DNA of 64,000 nt from Roseburia_C amylophila (GCF_025567465.1 NZ_JAOQKI010000004.1:62001-126000), one strand, 5' to 3'. Positions 52,351 to 62,116 are shown, counted from the first letter of the stretch. Notes: generated from the sequence alone by a model not told the origin. Numbers and translations: made by a program.

Positions 52351-52800
52351 ATGCAGGATGCAATAGATAAGAGAAATGAAAGAGATCGAATTGCTCATAG
52401 TATTGTGAAACGCTGGAATGTTCATTACATGTCGGAAGAAGAGATTTTAGCTGCACGCAAGAAACAGCAGGATGAACAGCAGGCACAGGAGATTCTTGAT
52501 CGTCTTGCAAGAGTGGCTGCAGAGGAAGAAGAAAAAAAGCAGCGTGAGATTGATGCGGCAGTAAGGCAGAAGATTGAGGAAGAAAGAGCACGTTTACAGA
52601 AAGAAGAAGCAGATGAAACGATTTCAGATGATAAGTTATCTGCTATTTTAGGAGAAAAGAGTCCTGAACGAAAAGAAACACCGCAGGCAGCGGAAGTGTC
52701 ACAGGAGGTGGAAACACCGCAGGTGGTGGAGAAACAGACAGACAGTGGAGAACAAGTGTCTGAGGTCATAGAAGCGACCGCTGAAACAGAACAGGAATAA
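52351..52800 (+). CDS. Glu-rich coiled-coil protein of unknown function
   Basis: I do not recognise a family. The 149-residue protein is charged, with a continuous helix predicted from about residue 1 to 105 (NERDRIAHSIVKRWNVHYMSEEEILAARKK, then Glu/Arg/Gln repeats), and a Thr/Val/Glu-rich disordered tail of about 45 residues. There is no signal peptide or membrane segment. ATG 52351 is taken because the promoter lies at 52289-52317. It precedes the dapF-like gene by 65 bases. A structural or scaffold role is possible but not shown. Confidence 0.6.
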   Translation: MQDAIDKRNERDRIAHSIVKRWNVHYMSEEEILAARKKQQDEQQAQEILDRLARVAAEEEEKKQREIDAAVRQKIEEERARLQKEEADETISDDKLSAILGEKSPERKETPQAAEVSQEVETPQVVEKQTDSGEQVSEVIEATAETEQE

Positions 52801-52865
52801 GTCGGGTTCTAACGGACAATATCTCATTCATATATTGTAATAAGAAGTGAAACTGGAGCATAAGT

Positions 52866-53714
52866 ATGGATGATACCTTGCTGTTACAGAAGTATCATGG
52901 ATTAGGAAATGATTATCTTGTACTTGACCCGAATAAGAATAAGATACATTTATTGGAACGTCATATTGTAAAGCTGTGCAGAAGAAATATTGGTGCAGGA
53001 GCTGATGGCATTTTATATGGACCGATATGGCAGGATGAGAAACTTTATGTAAAGATATTTAACCCGGATGGAAGTGAAGCAGAGCGCAGCGGAAATGGTG
53101 TTCGGATTTTTGCAAAATATTTATTAGATGCCGGATATATCAGACACAGACCGTTTAGCCTTTATACCAAGGCAGGCGAAGTAAGGATTGATTTTTTAAA
53201 TGAAGACGGAAGTCTTATGAAAGTAAATATGGGAATACCACAATTTACCGGAGGGGTACTTGCTTATGTAGGTACGCCTCCGGAAATTATAAACAGGCCT
53301 CTGGTTTTTCATGGCCATCCTTACCGGGCAACCTGTGTTTCCATGGGAAATCCGAACTGCGTGATTCATTTAGATGAAATCAGTAAAGAAAAGGCAATGG
53401 AATTAGGACCTTATGTGGAAAATGCATCTTATTTTCCAAACCGGATTAATATGCAGCTTTGTAAAGTAATGGATAGAGGTCATATCCGGGTGGAAATCTA
53501 TGAGCGGGGAGCCGGATATACCTTAGCTTCCGGAACCGGAGCCTGTGCAGCAGCGGCAGCATCCCATAAGCTGGGACTGGTAGATGACAGAATTGAAGTC
53601 ACGATGCCGGGTGGGCAGTTACTGATAGAAATCGGAGAGGATGGCAGTGTGTTCCTTACCGGAGAGGTGCAGAAAATCGGAACAATTCTGATGGCAGAAC
53701 ACTTTCTGGCGTAG
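52866..53714 (+). CDS. dapF: DapF-like epimerase family protein with both catalytic Cys replaced by Ser
   Basis: The 282-residue protein has the length and two-domain fold of diaminopimelate epimerase: KYHGLGNDYLVLD at residues 9-21, NPDGSEAERSGNGVR near 67-80, GNPNCVI near 161, and ERGAGYTLASGTGACAAAAAS from 213. True DapF uses two cysteines, in CGNG and ACGTG; here they are Ser75 (codon AGC) and Ser222 (codon TCC). The fold is clear but the usual two-Cys racemisation cannot take place as known. It may be a functional variant, an epimerase with altered chemistry, or an isomerase of other specificity. It has its own ribosome binding site and precedes argS. Confidence 0.8.
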   Translation: MDDTLLLQKYHGLGNDYLVLDPNKNKIHLLERHIVKLCRRNIGAGADGILYGPIWQDEKLYVKIFNPDGSEAERSGNGVRIFAKYLLDAGYIRHRPFSLYTKAGEVRIDFLNEDGSLMKVNMGIPQFTGGVLAYVGTPPEIINRPLVFHGHPYRATCVSMGNPNCVIHLDEISKEKAMELGPYVENASYFPNRINMQLCKVMDRGHIRVEIYERGAGYTLASGTGACAAAAASHKLGLVDDRIEVTMPGGQLLIEIGEDGSVFLTGEVQKIGTILMAEHFLA

Positions 53715-53742
53715 TTGACAACTGCTTGCCTTTGAGTATAAA
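53715..53742 (+). promoter_or_regulatory. Promoter of argS
   Basis: TTGACA at 53715-53720, directly after the dapF stop, and TATAAA at 53737-53742 have a 16-base spacer. Confidence 0.6.
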
Positions 53743-53781
53743 ATGGAAAAATAGAATGCTCAGAAAGGAACATGAGAAAGA

Positions 53782-55551
53782 ATGAGAAAGATACTGGATT
53801 TAATAACAGATGAGATGGTGAAAGCATTTGAAGCAGCCGGACTTGATGCAAAATATGCAAAAGTAACTGTTTCAAACAGACCGGACTTATGTGAATATCA
53901 GTGCAACGGCGCTATGGCTGCTGCAAAAGAATATAAGAAAGCACCGATTATGATTGCGGAGGAAGTAGTAGCACAGCTTAAGGATAACGCAATGTTTGAA
54001 TCCGTAGAAGCTGTAAAACCTGGCTTCCTTAACTTAAAGCTGAATAATGAATTTGTGGCTTCCTATATCAGTAAGATGCAGGAGGATACAGAGCGTTTAG
54101 GCTGTGATAAGGTGGAAAATCCAAAGACCATCATGATTGACTATGGCGGACCAAACGTTGCAAAACCACTTCATGTAGGACATTTACGTTCTGCTATTAT
54201 CGGTGAAAGCATCAAACGTATTGGTAAATTCATGGGACACAATATGATTGGTGATGTGCATCTGGGTGACTGGGGTCTTCAGATGGGACTGATTATTACT
54301 GAATTAAAGCTCCGTAAACCGGAACTTTGCTATTTTGATGAAAATTATGAAGGAGAATATCCGGTTGAGCCTCCATTTACCATTTCCGAGCTGGAAGAAA
54401 TTTATCCGACAGCCAGCGGAAAATCCAAAGAGGATGCAGCTTATAAAGAAGCTGCCATGCAGGCAACCTATGAACTGCAGCATGGAAGAAGAGGCTATCA
54501 GGCATTACTTTCCCATATTTTAAATGTATCTGTAACGGATTTAAAGAAGAATTATGCTAATTTAAATGTATCTTTTGAATTATGGAAGGGTGAGTCTGAC
54601 GCACAGCCATATATCCCGGACATGGTACAGAAGATGAAGGATGACGGTTATGCATATATCAGTGATGGTGCACTGATAGTAGATGTCAAAGAAGAGACTG
54701 ATACGAAAGAGATCCCGCCATGTATGATTTTAAAATCCGATGGGGCTTCTCTTTATAACACAACAGACCTTGCGACGATTGTATGGCGTATGAAAGACTA
54801 TCATCCGGATAAAATTATCTATGTAGTGGATAAACGTCAGGAGCTATATTTTACACAGGTGTTCCGTTGTGCCAGAAAGACACATCTTGTGGATGATGAT
54901 ACAGAGCTTCAGTTTTTAGGTTTTGGTACCATGAATGGAAAAGACGGAAAACCATTTAAGACCAGAGAGGGTGGTGTCATGCGGTTAGAGACACTGCTTT
55001 CCAGCATCAATGATGAGATGTACCGCAAGATTACAGAGAACCGTACGGTAGAAGAAGCGGAAGCAAAGGCAACTGCAAAAGTAGTTGCACTTTCCGCAGT
55101 AAAATACGGAGACCTTTCCAATCAGGCTTCCAAGGATTATATTTTTGATATCGACCGTTTTACTTCATTTGAAGGAAATACAGGCCCATATATTCTTTAT
55201 ACGATTGTCCGGATCAAATCCATTCTGAACAAATATAAAGAAGCAGGAAAAGAAGCAGGAACAGCAGCAATTCTTCCGGCACATTCCGAAAGCGAGAAGG
55301 CATTGATGTTAGAGCTGACCCGTTTCAATGCCATGATGGAAAATGCCTACGAAGAGACAGCACCGCATAAGGTATGTTCTTATATCTATGACCTGGCAAA
55401 TGCATTGAATCATTTTTATCATGAGACAAAGATTATGGCAGAAGAAGACGAGGCAGTGCAGGCTTCCTATGTTCGTTTATTAACACTGACCAGGCGGACA
55501 TTAGAGGTTTGTATCGATGTATTAGGTTTCTCTGCACCAGACAGAATGTAA
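53782..55551 (+). CDS. argS: Arginyl-tRNA synthetase
   Basis: This class I enzyme charges tRNA-Arg. The 589-residue protein has the N-terminal tRNA D-loop domain, the HIGH-type motif in GGPNVAKPLHVGHLRSAIIGE near residue 135, the KMSKS-replacing loop GKPFKTREGGVMRLETLL near residue 395, and the C-terminal all-helical anticodon domain. The codon before the stop reads RM, a common ArgS end. No T-box was seen ahead of it, unlike proS. Confidence 0.96.
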   Translation: MRKILDLITDEMVKAFEAAGLDAKYAKVTVSNRPDLCEYQCNGAMAAAKEYKKAPIMIAEEVVAQLKDNAMFESVEAVKPGFLNLKLNNEFVASYISKMQEDTERLGCDKVENPKTIMIDYGGPNVAKPLHVGHLRSAIIGESIKRIGKFMGHNMIGDVHLGDWGLQMGLIITELKLRKPELCYFDENYEGEYPVEPPFTISELEEIYPTASGKSKEDAAYKEAAMQATYELQHGRRGYQALLSHILNVSVTDLKKNYANLNVSFELWKGESDAQPYIPDMVQKMKDDGYAYISDGALIVDVKEETDTKEIPPCMILKSDGASLYNTTDLATIVWRMKDYHPDKIIYVVDKRQELYFTQVFRCARKTHLVDDDTELQFLGFGTMNGKDGKPFKTREGGVMRLETLLSSINDEMYRKITENRTVEEAEAKATAKVVALSAVKYGDLSNQASKDYIFDIDRFTSFEGNTGPYILYTIVRIKSILNKYKEAGKEAGTAAILPAHSESEKALMLELTRFNAMMENAYEETAPHKVCSYIYDLANALNHFYHETKIMAEEDEAVQASYVRLLTLTRRTLEVCIDVLGFSAPDRM

Positions 55552-55561
55552 AGGAAAATAT

Positions 55562-56209
55562 ATGATTGACAATAGAATGGGTGCCATCTTTGATTTAGAT
55601 GGCACTCTTTTAGACTCCATGGGAGTATGGCGGAAAATTGATGAGGATTTTCTTGGCAAAAGAGGATTTGTTGTGCCGAATGATTATCTGGTAGCAATTA
55701 CTTCAAAGAACTTTGATGCGGCAGCAGAATATACCAAAGAGCGTTTTAATCTGCCGGAGTCCGAAGAAGAGATTATCAAAGAATGGTTTGATATGGCGAT
55801 TGAAGCTTATACCAATGAAGTAAAGTTGAAAGCCGGTGTTATAGATTACCTGAAGCAATTAAAGGCAGAAGGAATTAAGATTGCAGCAGCAACTTCTTCC
55901 GATGAGAGGCTGTTTCGTCCCTGTCTTACCCATTGCGGCATCATGAAATATTTTGATGCATTTACAGTGACGCAGGAAGTGAAGCGGGGAAAAGGATTCC
56001 CGGATGTGTACCAGCTTGCAGCAGAAAAGCTTTCTTTGAAACCGGAGCAGTGTGTGGTATATGAAGATATTTTAAAAGGTGTGGAAGGTGCAAAGATGGA
56101 TGATTTCTATGTGGTAGGTGTGGAAGATATCCATTCCTCCTATGAGAAAAATGAAATCATGCAGCTATCTGACCGCTATATCCTAAGCTTTGAAGAATTA
56201 TTAGATTAA
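55562..56209 (+). CDS. HAD-family hydrolase (beta-phosphoglucomutase-like)
   Basis: The 215-residue protein has all HAD motifs: DLDGTLLDS (motif I, with the nucleophile and acid Asp) near residue 10, AAATSSDER (motif II), K in EVKRGKGFPDVY (motif III) and YEDILKGVEGAKM (motif IV). The helical cap after motif I places it in the subfamily that contains beta-phosphoglucomutase and sugar-phosphate phosphatases. The substrate cannot be read from the sequence. It starts 10 bases after argS. Confidence 0.85.
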   Translation: MIDNRMGAIFDLDGTLLDSMGVWRKIDEDFLGKRGFVVPNDYLVAITSKNFDAAAEYTKERFNLPESEEEIIKEWFDMAIEAYTNEVKLKAGVIDYLKQLKAEGIKIAAATSSDERLFRPCLTHCGIMKYFDAFTVTQEVKRGKGFPDVYQLAAEKLSLKPEQCVVYEDILKGVEGAKMDDFYVVGVEDIHSSYEKNEIMQLSDRYILSFEELLD

Positions 56210-56322
56210 TTCCGTCACACAAAAAACACAGTTTGACCGCATTTTTATCACAAAAACATCGTCTTTTTAACACAACTTTCTCATAAACTTTCTGAGGTGA
56301 GATGTTATAAGGAGGACGAGAC

Positions 56323-57264
56323 GTGATAGAGATTAGTCATTTGACGAAAAAATACGGGACGCATGTAGCGGTAGATGATTTGAATCTTACCATTGAGCCG
56401 GGAAGAATTTATGGCTTCTTAGGACCGAATGGTGCAGGCAAATCAACTACAATGAACATGATTACCGGATATCTGGGGGCAACAGAGGGAACCATTAAAA
56501 TCAATGGATTTGATATTTTGGCACAGCCGGAGGATGCAAAGAAATGTATAGGCTATTTGCCGGAGCTGCCACCTTTATACATGGATATGACGGTGGAAGA
56601 ATATCTTTTGTTTGCAGCAGAACTTAAGAAGATTCCAAAGGAGAAACGGAAACCCTATGTAGAAGATGCCATGGCAACCACAAAGATTACTGATATGAGA
56701 GGCAGACTGATTAAAAATCTGTCCAAAGGATACCGGCAGAGAGTCGGACTGGCGCAGGCAGTCTTAGGTTATCCGGAAGTTATTATATTAGATGAGCCTA
56801 CAGTAGGCTTAGACCCGAAACAGATTATTGAAATCCGTGATCTGATTCAGAGTCTTGGAAAGAAGCATACTGTAATTTTAAGTTCCCATATTCTTTCGGA
56901 AGTCCGGGCAGTATGTGATTACATATTTATTATTTCCCATGGAAAATTAGTTGCATCGGAAGAAACAGAAGAACTGGTAGAGCGGATGTCCGGTGGACAG
57001 GTAATAGAGCTTAAGTTAAAAGCTGAAGAAGAAAAAATAAAAGAAGTTTTTGCAGATGCAGAACATATTACTGCAGTAGAAACGAAAGAACTGCCGGAGG
57101 ATGGAGTTACTGAGGTGACTGTAACGGCAGAAAAAAATAAAGATGTCAGAGAAGAGATTTTTCATATTTGTGCAGAAAGTGATATGCCGATTTTGGAAAT
57201 GATAAACGGTGGTAAATCGCTGGAAGATATCTTTCTTGAACTTACATCAAAGGAGGAAGAATAA
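56323..57264 (+). CDS. ABC transporter ATP-binding protein (GldA/CcmA type)
   Basis: The 313-residue ATPase energises the permease encoded next. Walker A GPNGAGKST lies near residue 35, the signature is NLSKGYRQRVGLAQ near 127, Walker B VIILDEPTVGLDP near 148, and the H-loop LSSHILSEV near 185; a C-terminal domain of about 90 residues follows, as in GldA-type exporters. It starts at GTG 56323 behind ATAAGGAGGACGAG. Its stop overlaps the start of the permease gene (TAATG). Substrate is unknown; export is likely. Confidence 0.9.
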   Translation: MIEISHLTKKYGTHVAVDDLNLTIEPGRIYGFLGPNGAGKSTTMNMITGYLGATEGTIKINGFDILAQPEDAKKCIGYLPELPPLYMDMTVEEYLLFAAELKKIPKEKRKPYVEDAMATTKITDMRGRLIKNLSKGYRQRVGLAQAVLGYPEVIILDEPTVGLDPKQIIEIRDLIQSLGKKHTVILSSHILSEVRAVCDYIFIISHGKLVASEETEELVERMSGGQVIELKLKAEEEKIKEVFADAEHITAVETKELPEDGVTEVTVTAEKNKDVREEIFHICAESDMPILEMINGGKSLEDIFLELTSKEEE

Positions 57265-59369
57265 TGCGTGCAATATGGAAAAGAGAATTAAAATCTTATT
57301 TTCAGACGGTGACCGGATGGCTTTTTATTGCAGCAACACTGGCACTGTTTGGCCTTTATTTTTATGTATACAATATGTATTATGGTTCGACAGATATCAG
57401 CAGTACTTTATCAGCAGTAACGTTTCTGTTTCTGGTTACTGTGCCGATTCTTACGATGCGTACCCTGGCAGAGGAGCGGAAGAATAAGACAGACCAGCTG
57501 ATTTTAACTTCGCCGGTATCAGTAGAAAAAGTGGTTCTGGCAAAATATCTCGCCACCGGAACCGTATTTACCATCAGTGTAGCGGTTATGTGTCTGGCAC
57601 CGTTAATTATGTCAGCATATGGAAACGTTGCTTTTGCAAAGAGCTATGTGGGAGTACTGGGTTTCTGGTTATATGGTATGACCTGTATTGCCATTGGAAC
57701 CTTTGTATCTTCACTGACAGAAAGTATTGTAATTTCTGCAGTATTAACCTTTGTATTTCTCTTTGTGGGATATCTGATGACCGGAATTACCAATCTGATT
57801 TCACAGAATGGAAATATTATTACAAAGATTTTAGGCTGTTATGATTTGACAAAACACATGGATATGCTGATGCAGGGAATTCTTGATGTATCCGGCATTG
57901 TATATTATATTTCCATGATTATCCTGTTTTTGTTCCTGACGGTACAGTCCATACAGAAGCGTCGCTGGAGTATGAGCAGTAAGAAATTAAAGCTTGGCGT
58001 ATTCAGTTCTGCCATGGTTGTGATCGGAATCGTGGTTACAGTTGCAGTAAATCTTGTAGTAAATGCATTGCCATCTTCCATTACGTCTATTGATTTGACA
58101 GCACAGAAGATGTATTCCATTTCTGATGATACAAAAGAGATTCTTCATAATCTGGATGAGGATGTCACAATTTATGTTCTGGAAGCGGAAGGAAATATGG
58201 ATGATACTCTTGCAACGACATTAAAGCGTTATGAAGGCGAATCTTCCCATATTTCGGTAGAATATAAAGACCCTTCCGTTTATCCGAATTTTTACCGGGA
58301 TTATACGGATGATACATCTATCACCAGAAAGAGTCTGATTGTAGAAAGCAGTAAACGTTCCAAAGTAATTAATTACAGCAATATTTATGAGACCAGTATA
58401 GATTACAGTACTTATAGCAGCCAGACTACAGGTTATGATGGAGAGGGACAGCTTACCAGTGCCATTTCCTATGTCACATCGGATGAAATGCCGGTTATGT
58501 ACGAACTGCAGGGACATGGTGAGACAGCATTGAACGGTAATTTTAAAGATGCTATTGAGAAAGCAAATGTCACATTAAACAGCCTCAACCTGATGCAGGC
58601 AGACAGCATTCCGGAAGATGCACAGGCACTTATTATCAATGGACCGACCTCTGATTTTTCATCCGATGATGCGTCAAAAGTAATTGATTATATCAATAAA
58701 GGTGGCAAACTTTTTGTAACGCTATCTTATACAGATGCTGATATGAGTAATTTTTATTCGGTTTTAAATGAGTTTGGCATCACTGCAGTAGAAGGAATGG
58801 TGATGGAGAGCAATACCGGTTCTTATTATCAGGCACCATATTATCTTTTACCAAATGTAGAAAGCAGTGCGCTGACTTCCGGTGTGGATGGTTATGTATT
58901 TACACCGTATGCAGTAGGTCTTACCTATAATACCGATACCGAAAATGTAACCTATACACCTTTACTTACCACTTCGGATGCAGCGTACAGTAAGACAGAT
59001 GCTACAAGCTCCTTAGAGCAGACGGAGGATGATATTGCAGGACCGTTTACGGTAGGATTAAAGGCGGAAAAAACCATGGATGATACAAGCGCAGATATTC
59101 TTGTATATTCTTCCATGAGCATGTTTATGGATGATGCAGACAGTATGGTATCCGGAAATAATTTATCCGTATTTTCAAAATCCATTGCAAGCTATATTCC
59201 GGAAGACAGCGGTTCAGCAGTTGTGATTCCGGTCAAAGAATATGACAGCAGTACCCTGACCGTACCGGCTTCGGTTGTCATTGCATCAGCTGTAATCGGC
59301 ATTGCAGTAATTCCGTTATTGCTTCTTGCAATCGGTATCGTAATCTGGATGAGAAGGAGAAAGAAGTAA
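57264..59369 (+). CDS. ABC-2 permease fused to a GldG-like domain
   Basis: The 701-residue protein joins two parts. Residues 1-240 form an ABC-2 permease with about six membrane segments (GldF-like). From about residue 245 a GldG-like part follows: a membrane anchor (LGVFSSAMVVIGIVVTVAVNL), LTAQKMYSISDDTKEIL, a large extracytoplasmic domain of roughly 380 residues, and a C-terminal helix before RRRKK. In Bacteroidetes GldF and GldG are separate proteins of the gliding ABC system; here they form one chain. Gene overlaps on both sides (TAATG) show tight coupling with the ATPase and with the DUF4340 gene. Confidence 0.85.
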   Translation: MRAIWKRELKSYFQTVTGWLFIAATLALFGLYFYVYNMYYGSTDISSTLSAVTFLFLVTVPILTMRTLAEERKNKTDQLILTSPVSVEKVVLAKYLATGTVFTISVAVMCLAPLIMSAYGNVAFAKSYVGVLGFWLYGMTCIAIGTFVSSLTESIVISAVLTFVFLFVGYLMTGITNLISQNGNIITKILGCYDLTKHMDMLMQGILDVSGIVYYISMIILFLFLTVQSIQKRRWSMSSKKLKLGVFSSAMVVIGIVVTVAVNLVVNALPSSITSIDLTAQKMYSISDDTKEILHNLDEDVTIYVLEAEGNMDDTLATTLKRYEGESSHISVEYKDPSVYPNFYRDYTDDTSITRKSLIVESSKRSKVINYSNIYETSIDYSTYSSQTTGYDGEGQLTSAISYVTSDEMPVMYELQGHGETALNGNFKDAIEKANVTLNSLNLMQADSIPEDAQALIINGPTSDFSSDDASKVIDYINKGGKLFVTLSYTDADMSNFYSVLNEFGITAVEGMVMESNTGSYYQAPYYLLPNVESSALTSGVDGYVFTPYAVGLTYNTDTENVTYTPLLTTSDAAYSKTDATSSLEQTEDDIAGPFTVGLKAEKTMDDTSADILVYSSMSMFMDDADSMVSGNNLSVFSKSIASYIPEDSGSAVVIPVKEYDSSTLTVPASVVIASAVIGIAVIPLLLLAIGIVIWMRRRKK

Positions 59370-59932
59370 TGAAGAAACAGAAAAAACAGTTGATTGCTTT
59401 ATGCATCCTGCTTCTTATCTGTATTGTTGCATGGGTTAGCCTGACGAAGTGGAATAAAAGCCAGGAACAGAAAAAACAGGAAGAGGAAGAAGCATCCAAA
59501 GTTATGGTGACAGACATTTCAACAGAAGATGTAAAAGCATTTTCTTATCAGTATAATAATGAGACACTGTCTTTTGTAAAAGAAGATGACACCTGGTATT
59601 ATGAGGCAGATAAAAGCATTGCATTAGACCAGGATGCCGTGGAAACATTGGTTACCACCGCAGCACAGTTTACAGCAGACCAGGAAATCAGGGATTATGA
59701 GGACTTGTCAGAGTATGGACTTGAAACGCCGTCAAATACCATTACACTGACGACAGGGGATGGAACAACAACACTTCTGATTGGAAATAAAAATGACATG
59801 CTGAGCCAGTATTATGTAAAGACGGATCAGTCTGACAGTATTTATCTGGCAGGAAGTGCAGTATATACCACTTATCAGAAAGGAATCGCGGATTTGACTG
59901 CAGCAGAAAGCACAACCGAAATTGCGGAATAA
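59369..59932 (+). CDS. DUF4340 membrane-anchored protein
   Basis: The 187-residue protein has one N-terminal membrane anchor (LIALCILLLICIVAWVSL, residues 9-26) and a single outward DUF4340 domain (AFSYQYNNETLSFVKEDDTWYYEADKSIALDQDAVETLVTT, then YGLETPSNTITLTT and LLIGNK). Larger DUF4340 proteins have more than one such repeat; this one is short. The family is regularly encoded with GldF/GldG-like ABC permeases, as here, and probably belongs to the complex. The molecular role is unknown. Confidence 0.82.
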   Translation: MKKQKKQLIALCILLLICIVAWVSLTKWNKSQEQKKQEEEEASKVMVTDISTEDVKAFSYQYNNETLSFVKEDDTWYYEADKSIALDQDAVETLVTTAAQFTADQEIRDYEDLSEYGLETPSNTITLTTGDGTTTLLIGNKNDMLSQYYVKTDQSDSIYLAGSAVYTTYQKGIADLTAAESTTEIAE

Positions 59933-59937
59933 AAGGA

Positions 59938-59966
59938 TTGACAAGTAAAATATCCATTGGTAAAAT
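59938..59966 (+). promoter_or_regulatory. Promoter of T-box-proS
   Basis: TTGACA at 59938-59943 and TAAAAT at 59961-59966 have a 17-base spacer, just after the DUF4340 stop. Confidence 0.75.
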
Positions 59967-59974
59967 ATATGAGA

Positions 59975-60224
59975 AAGTGTGGAAGAGAAATAGTAATCAT
60001 TGGAAGCCTTCAGAGAGAAAACGGCAGGTGAGAGTTTTTGACGGAAGATGATGAACCAGTCTTGGAGCTGCATATCCAAGCAGAAGTGAAGGTATGTCGG
60101 GTTCTCCCGTTACAGAGAGAAGGCATAAGAAGATGTGCCGGAGTGCAGGAGCAGTCCTGAATTTAGGTGGTACCACGGATGAAACATTCGCCCTAAGCTA
60201 AATCATAGCTTAGGGCTTTTATAT
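59975..60224 (+). promoter_or_regulatory. T-box riboswitch, proline specifier, ahead of proS
   Basis: The leader has a stem I with AGAGAG and GGCAGGTGAGAG segments, the specifier GAA-CCA-G with Pro codon CCA at 60056-60058, CCGTTACAGAGAG, the T-box TTAGGTGGTACCACGG at 60163-60178, and a terminator, GCCCTAAGCTA at 60190-60200 with its complement at 60206-60216, then TTTT. Uncharged tRNA-Pro should allow read-through into proS. Confidence 0.93.
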
Positions 60225-60270
60225 TGCTTTAAGCAGATGAGTCGCAAGAATAGAAAAAGGAGATAAGAAA

Positions 60271-61974
60271 ATGAAACTGGAAAAATTAGTTGGTGACCGG
60301 TTTAAAGAGAGACCGGCAGATTGTGTGATTGACAGTCATGCACTTATGGTAAAAGGTGGATACATCAAATATGTGGCAAATGGTATCTATTCTTCATTCC
60401 TGCCATTAAAGAGAATTACACGTAAGATTGAGCAGATTCTTCGTGAAGAGATGGACAAGGTAGATGGACAGGAAGTACAGTTCCCGGTTGTTATGCCTGC
60501 ATCTATCTGGGAAGAATCCGGAAGATATGAAAGCATCGGAGACGAGCTGCTTCGTTTTACAGACAGAAACGGTGCCAAGATGGTACTTGGTATGACCCAC
60601 GAAGAAGCAGCCGTGCAGCTGGTTCGTGAGTATGCACAGAGCTATACCAAATATCCTTTTATGATTTATCAGATTCAGACCAAATTCCGTGATGAAGCAA
60701 GACCTCGTGCTGGATTAATCCGTGTGAGAGAATTTACCATGAAGGATGCATATTCCTTCCATACCAGCCAGGAAGATTTGGAGCAGTATTATCAGAGAGT
60801 ACACAAGGCATATGAGCGTATTTTTGAAAGAGCCGGTATTCCGGAAGTAGTATCCGTTGCATCTGATTCCGGCATGATGGGTGGAAGTCTTTCCCATGAG
60901 TTCATGCTTCTTACTCCGATTGGAGAAGATTCCATTGTACTTTGTGATGATTGTGGATACAAAGCAAATATGGAAGCTGCAGAAAATATTTCTGACATTC
61001 CAAGAGCCGCAGAATCAGCAGAACTGGAAAAGGTTCATACACCAAATATCCATACCATTGAAGATATCTGTGAATTCTTTGGTGATAAGACAAACAACTC
61101 CTGTAAAGCAGTTGTTTATCAGAAAAATTCAGATGACAGCTATGTGGTTGTATTTATCCGTGGCGATCTGGAAATCAATGAGACCAAGCTTGTTAATTAT
61201 CTTGGTGATCAGATTCATGCTGCTGTTATTACAGAAGAGTGCGGATTAAATGCAGGCTATATCGGACCGGTTGGCTTACATATCAATGCACCTCATGTGG
61301 TTTTATATGATAAGTCTCTGGAAGGAAGAAATAACTTATCCTGCGGAGCAAATGAAGAGGAATACCACTTCAAAGGACTTGATATGGAGCGTGATGTAAA
61401 AGACGCAGAATATCATGATTTTGCTAAGGTATACGAAGGTGGAATCTGCCCGAAATGTGGTAAGAAGACCGTCCGTATTTCTAAAGGTATTGAAGTGGGA
61501 AATATCTTCCAGCTCGGAACCAAATATACCAAGTCCATGAAGATGACTTATGTAGATAAAGATGGTGAGAGACAGACTCCAATCATGGGCTGCTATGGAA
61601 TCGGTGTCGGAAGACTTGCTGCTGCTGTATGTGAAGCCCATCATGATGAGTATGGTCCAATCTGGCCAAAAGAAATTGCTCCATGGCAGGTCCACCTTTG
61701 CGCAGTAAGACCGGACAATGAAGAAGTAAAGGCTTTTGCTGATGATTTATATGAGAAAATGCAGAATGCCGGTATTGAAGTTATCTATGATGACCGTACC
61801 GTAAGTGCCGGCATTATGTTTGCAGATGCAGACCTTCTTGGAATTCCACTTCGTGTTATCGTAAGTCCTAGAAATATGAAGCAGGGAATCGTAGAAGTGA
61901 CATCCCGTGATAAGACCTTAAAGGAACAGGTTCCGGTAGAAAACGTATTTGAAGAGATTCAGAAGTACTTATAA
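60271..61974 (+). CDS. proS: Prolyl-tRNA synthetase (bacterial type)
   Basis: This class II enzyme charges tRNA-Pro. The 567-residue length and the insertion between motifs 2 and 3 (about residues 225-380) mark the bacterial type with an editing domain. LVMT-like LGMTHEEAAVQL is near residue 108, motif 2 FRDEARPRAGLIRVREFTMKDAYSFH near 140, and motif 3 GCYGIGVGRLAAAV near 440. Cysteine pairs CDDCGYK and CPKCGKK near 227 and 395 are also present. AAAGGAGATAAGAA precedes the ATG, and a T-box controls transcription. Confidence 0.96.
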   Translation: MKLEKLVGDRFKERPADCVIDSHALMVKGGYIKYVANGIYSSFLPLKRITRKIEQILREEMDKVDGQEVQFPVVMPASIWEESGRYESIGDELLRFTDRNGAKMVLGMTHEEAAVQLVREYAQSYTKYPFMIYQIQTKFRDEARPRAGLIRVREFTMKDAYSFHTSQEDLEQYYQRVHKAYERIFERAGIPEVVSVASDSGMMGGSLSHEFMLLTPIGEDSIVLCDDCGYKANMEAAENISDIPRAAESAELEKVHTPNIHTIEDICEFFGDKTNNSCKAVVYQKNSDDSYVVVFIRGDLEINETKLVNYLGDQIHAAVITEECGLNAGYIGPVGLHINAPHVVLYDKSLEGRNNLSCGANEEEYHFKGLDMERDVKDAEYHDFAKVYEGGICPKCGKKTVRISKGIEVGNIFQLGTKYTKSMKMTYVDKDGERQTPIMGCYGIGVGRLAAAVCEAHHDEYGPIWPKEIAPWQVHLCAVRPDNEEVKAFADDLYEKMQNAGIEVIYDDRTVSAGIMFADADLLGIPLRVIVSPRNMKQGIVEVTSRDKTLKEQVPVENVFEEIQKYL

Positions 61975-62013
61975 GAAGAGATTAAAAATAGCATATTGTG
62001 AATGATATGAGAA

Positions 62014-62055
62014 GAACTCCTGCCGGTTGGAAAACAATCAGCAGAAGTTCTTTTT
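62014..62055 (+). terminator. Terminator of proS
   Basis: GAACTCCTGC near 62014-62023 pairs with GCAGAAGTTC at 62041-62050, with small bulges, followed by TTTTT. Confidence 0.75.
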
Positions 62056-62116
62056 ATGCGAATAGCGAGAAAAATCGCATGCTTGCATGCAGATTTGGCG
62101 AGCACTGTGATAACTC

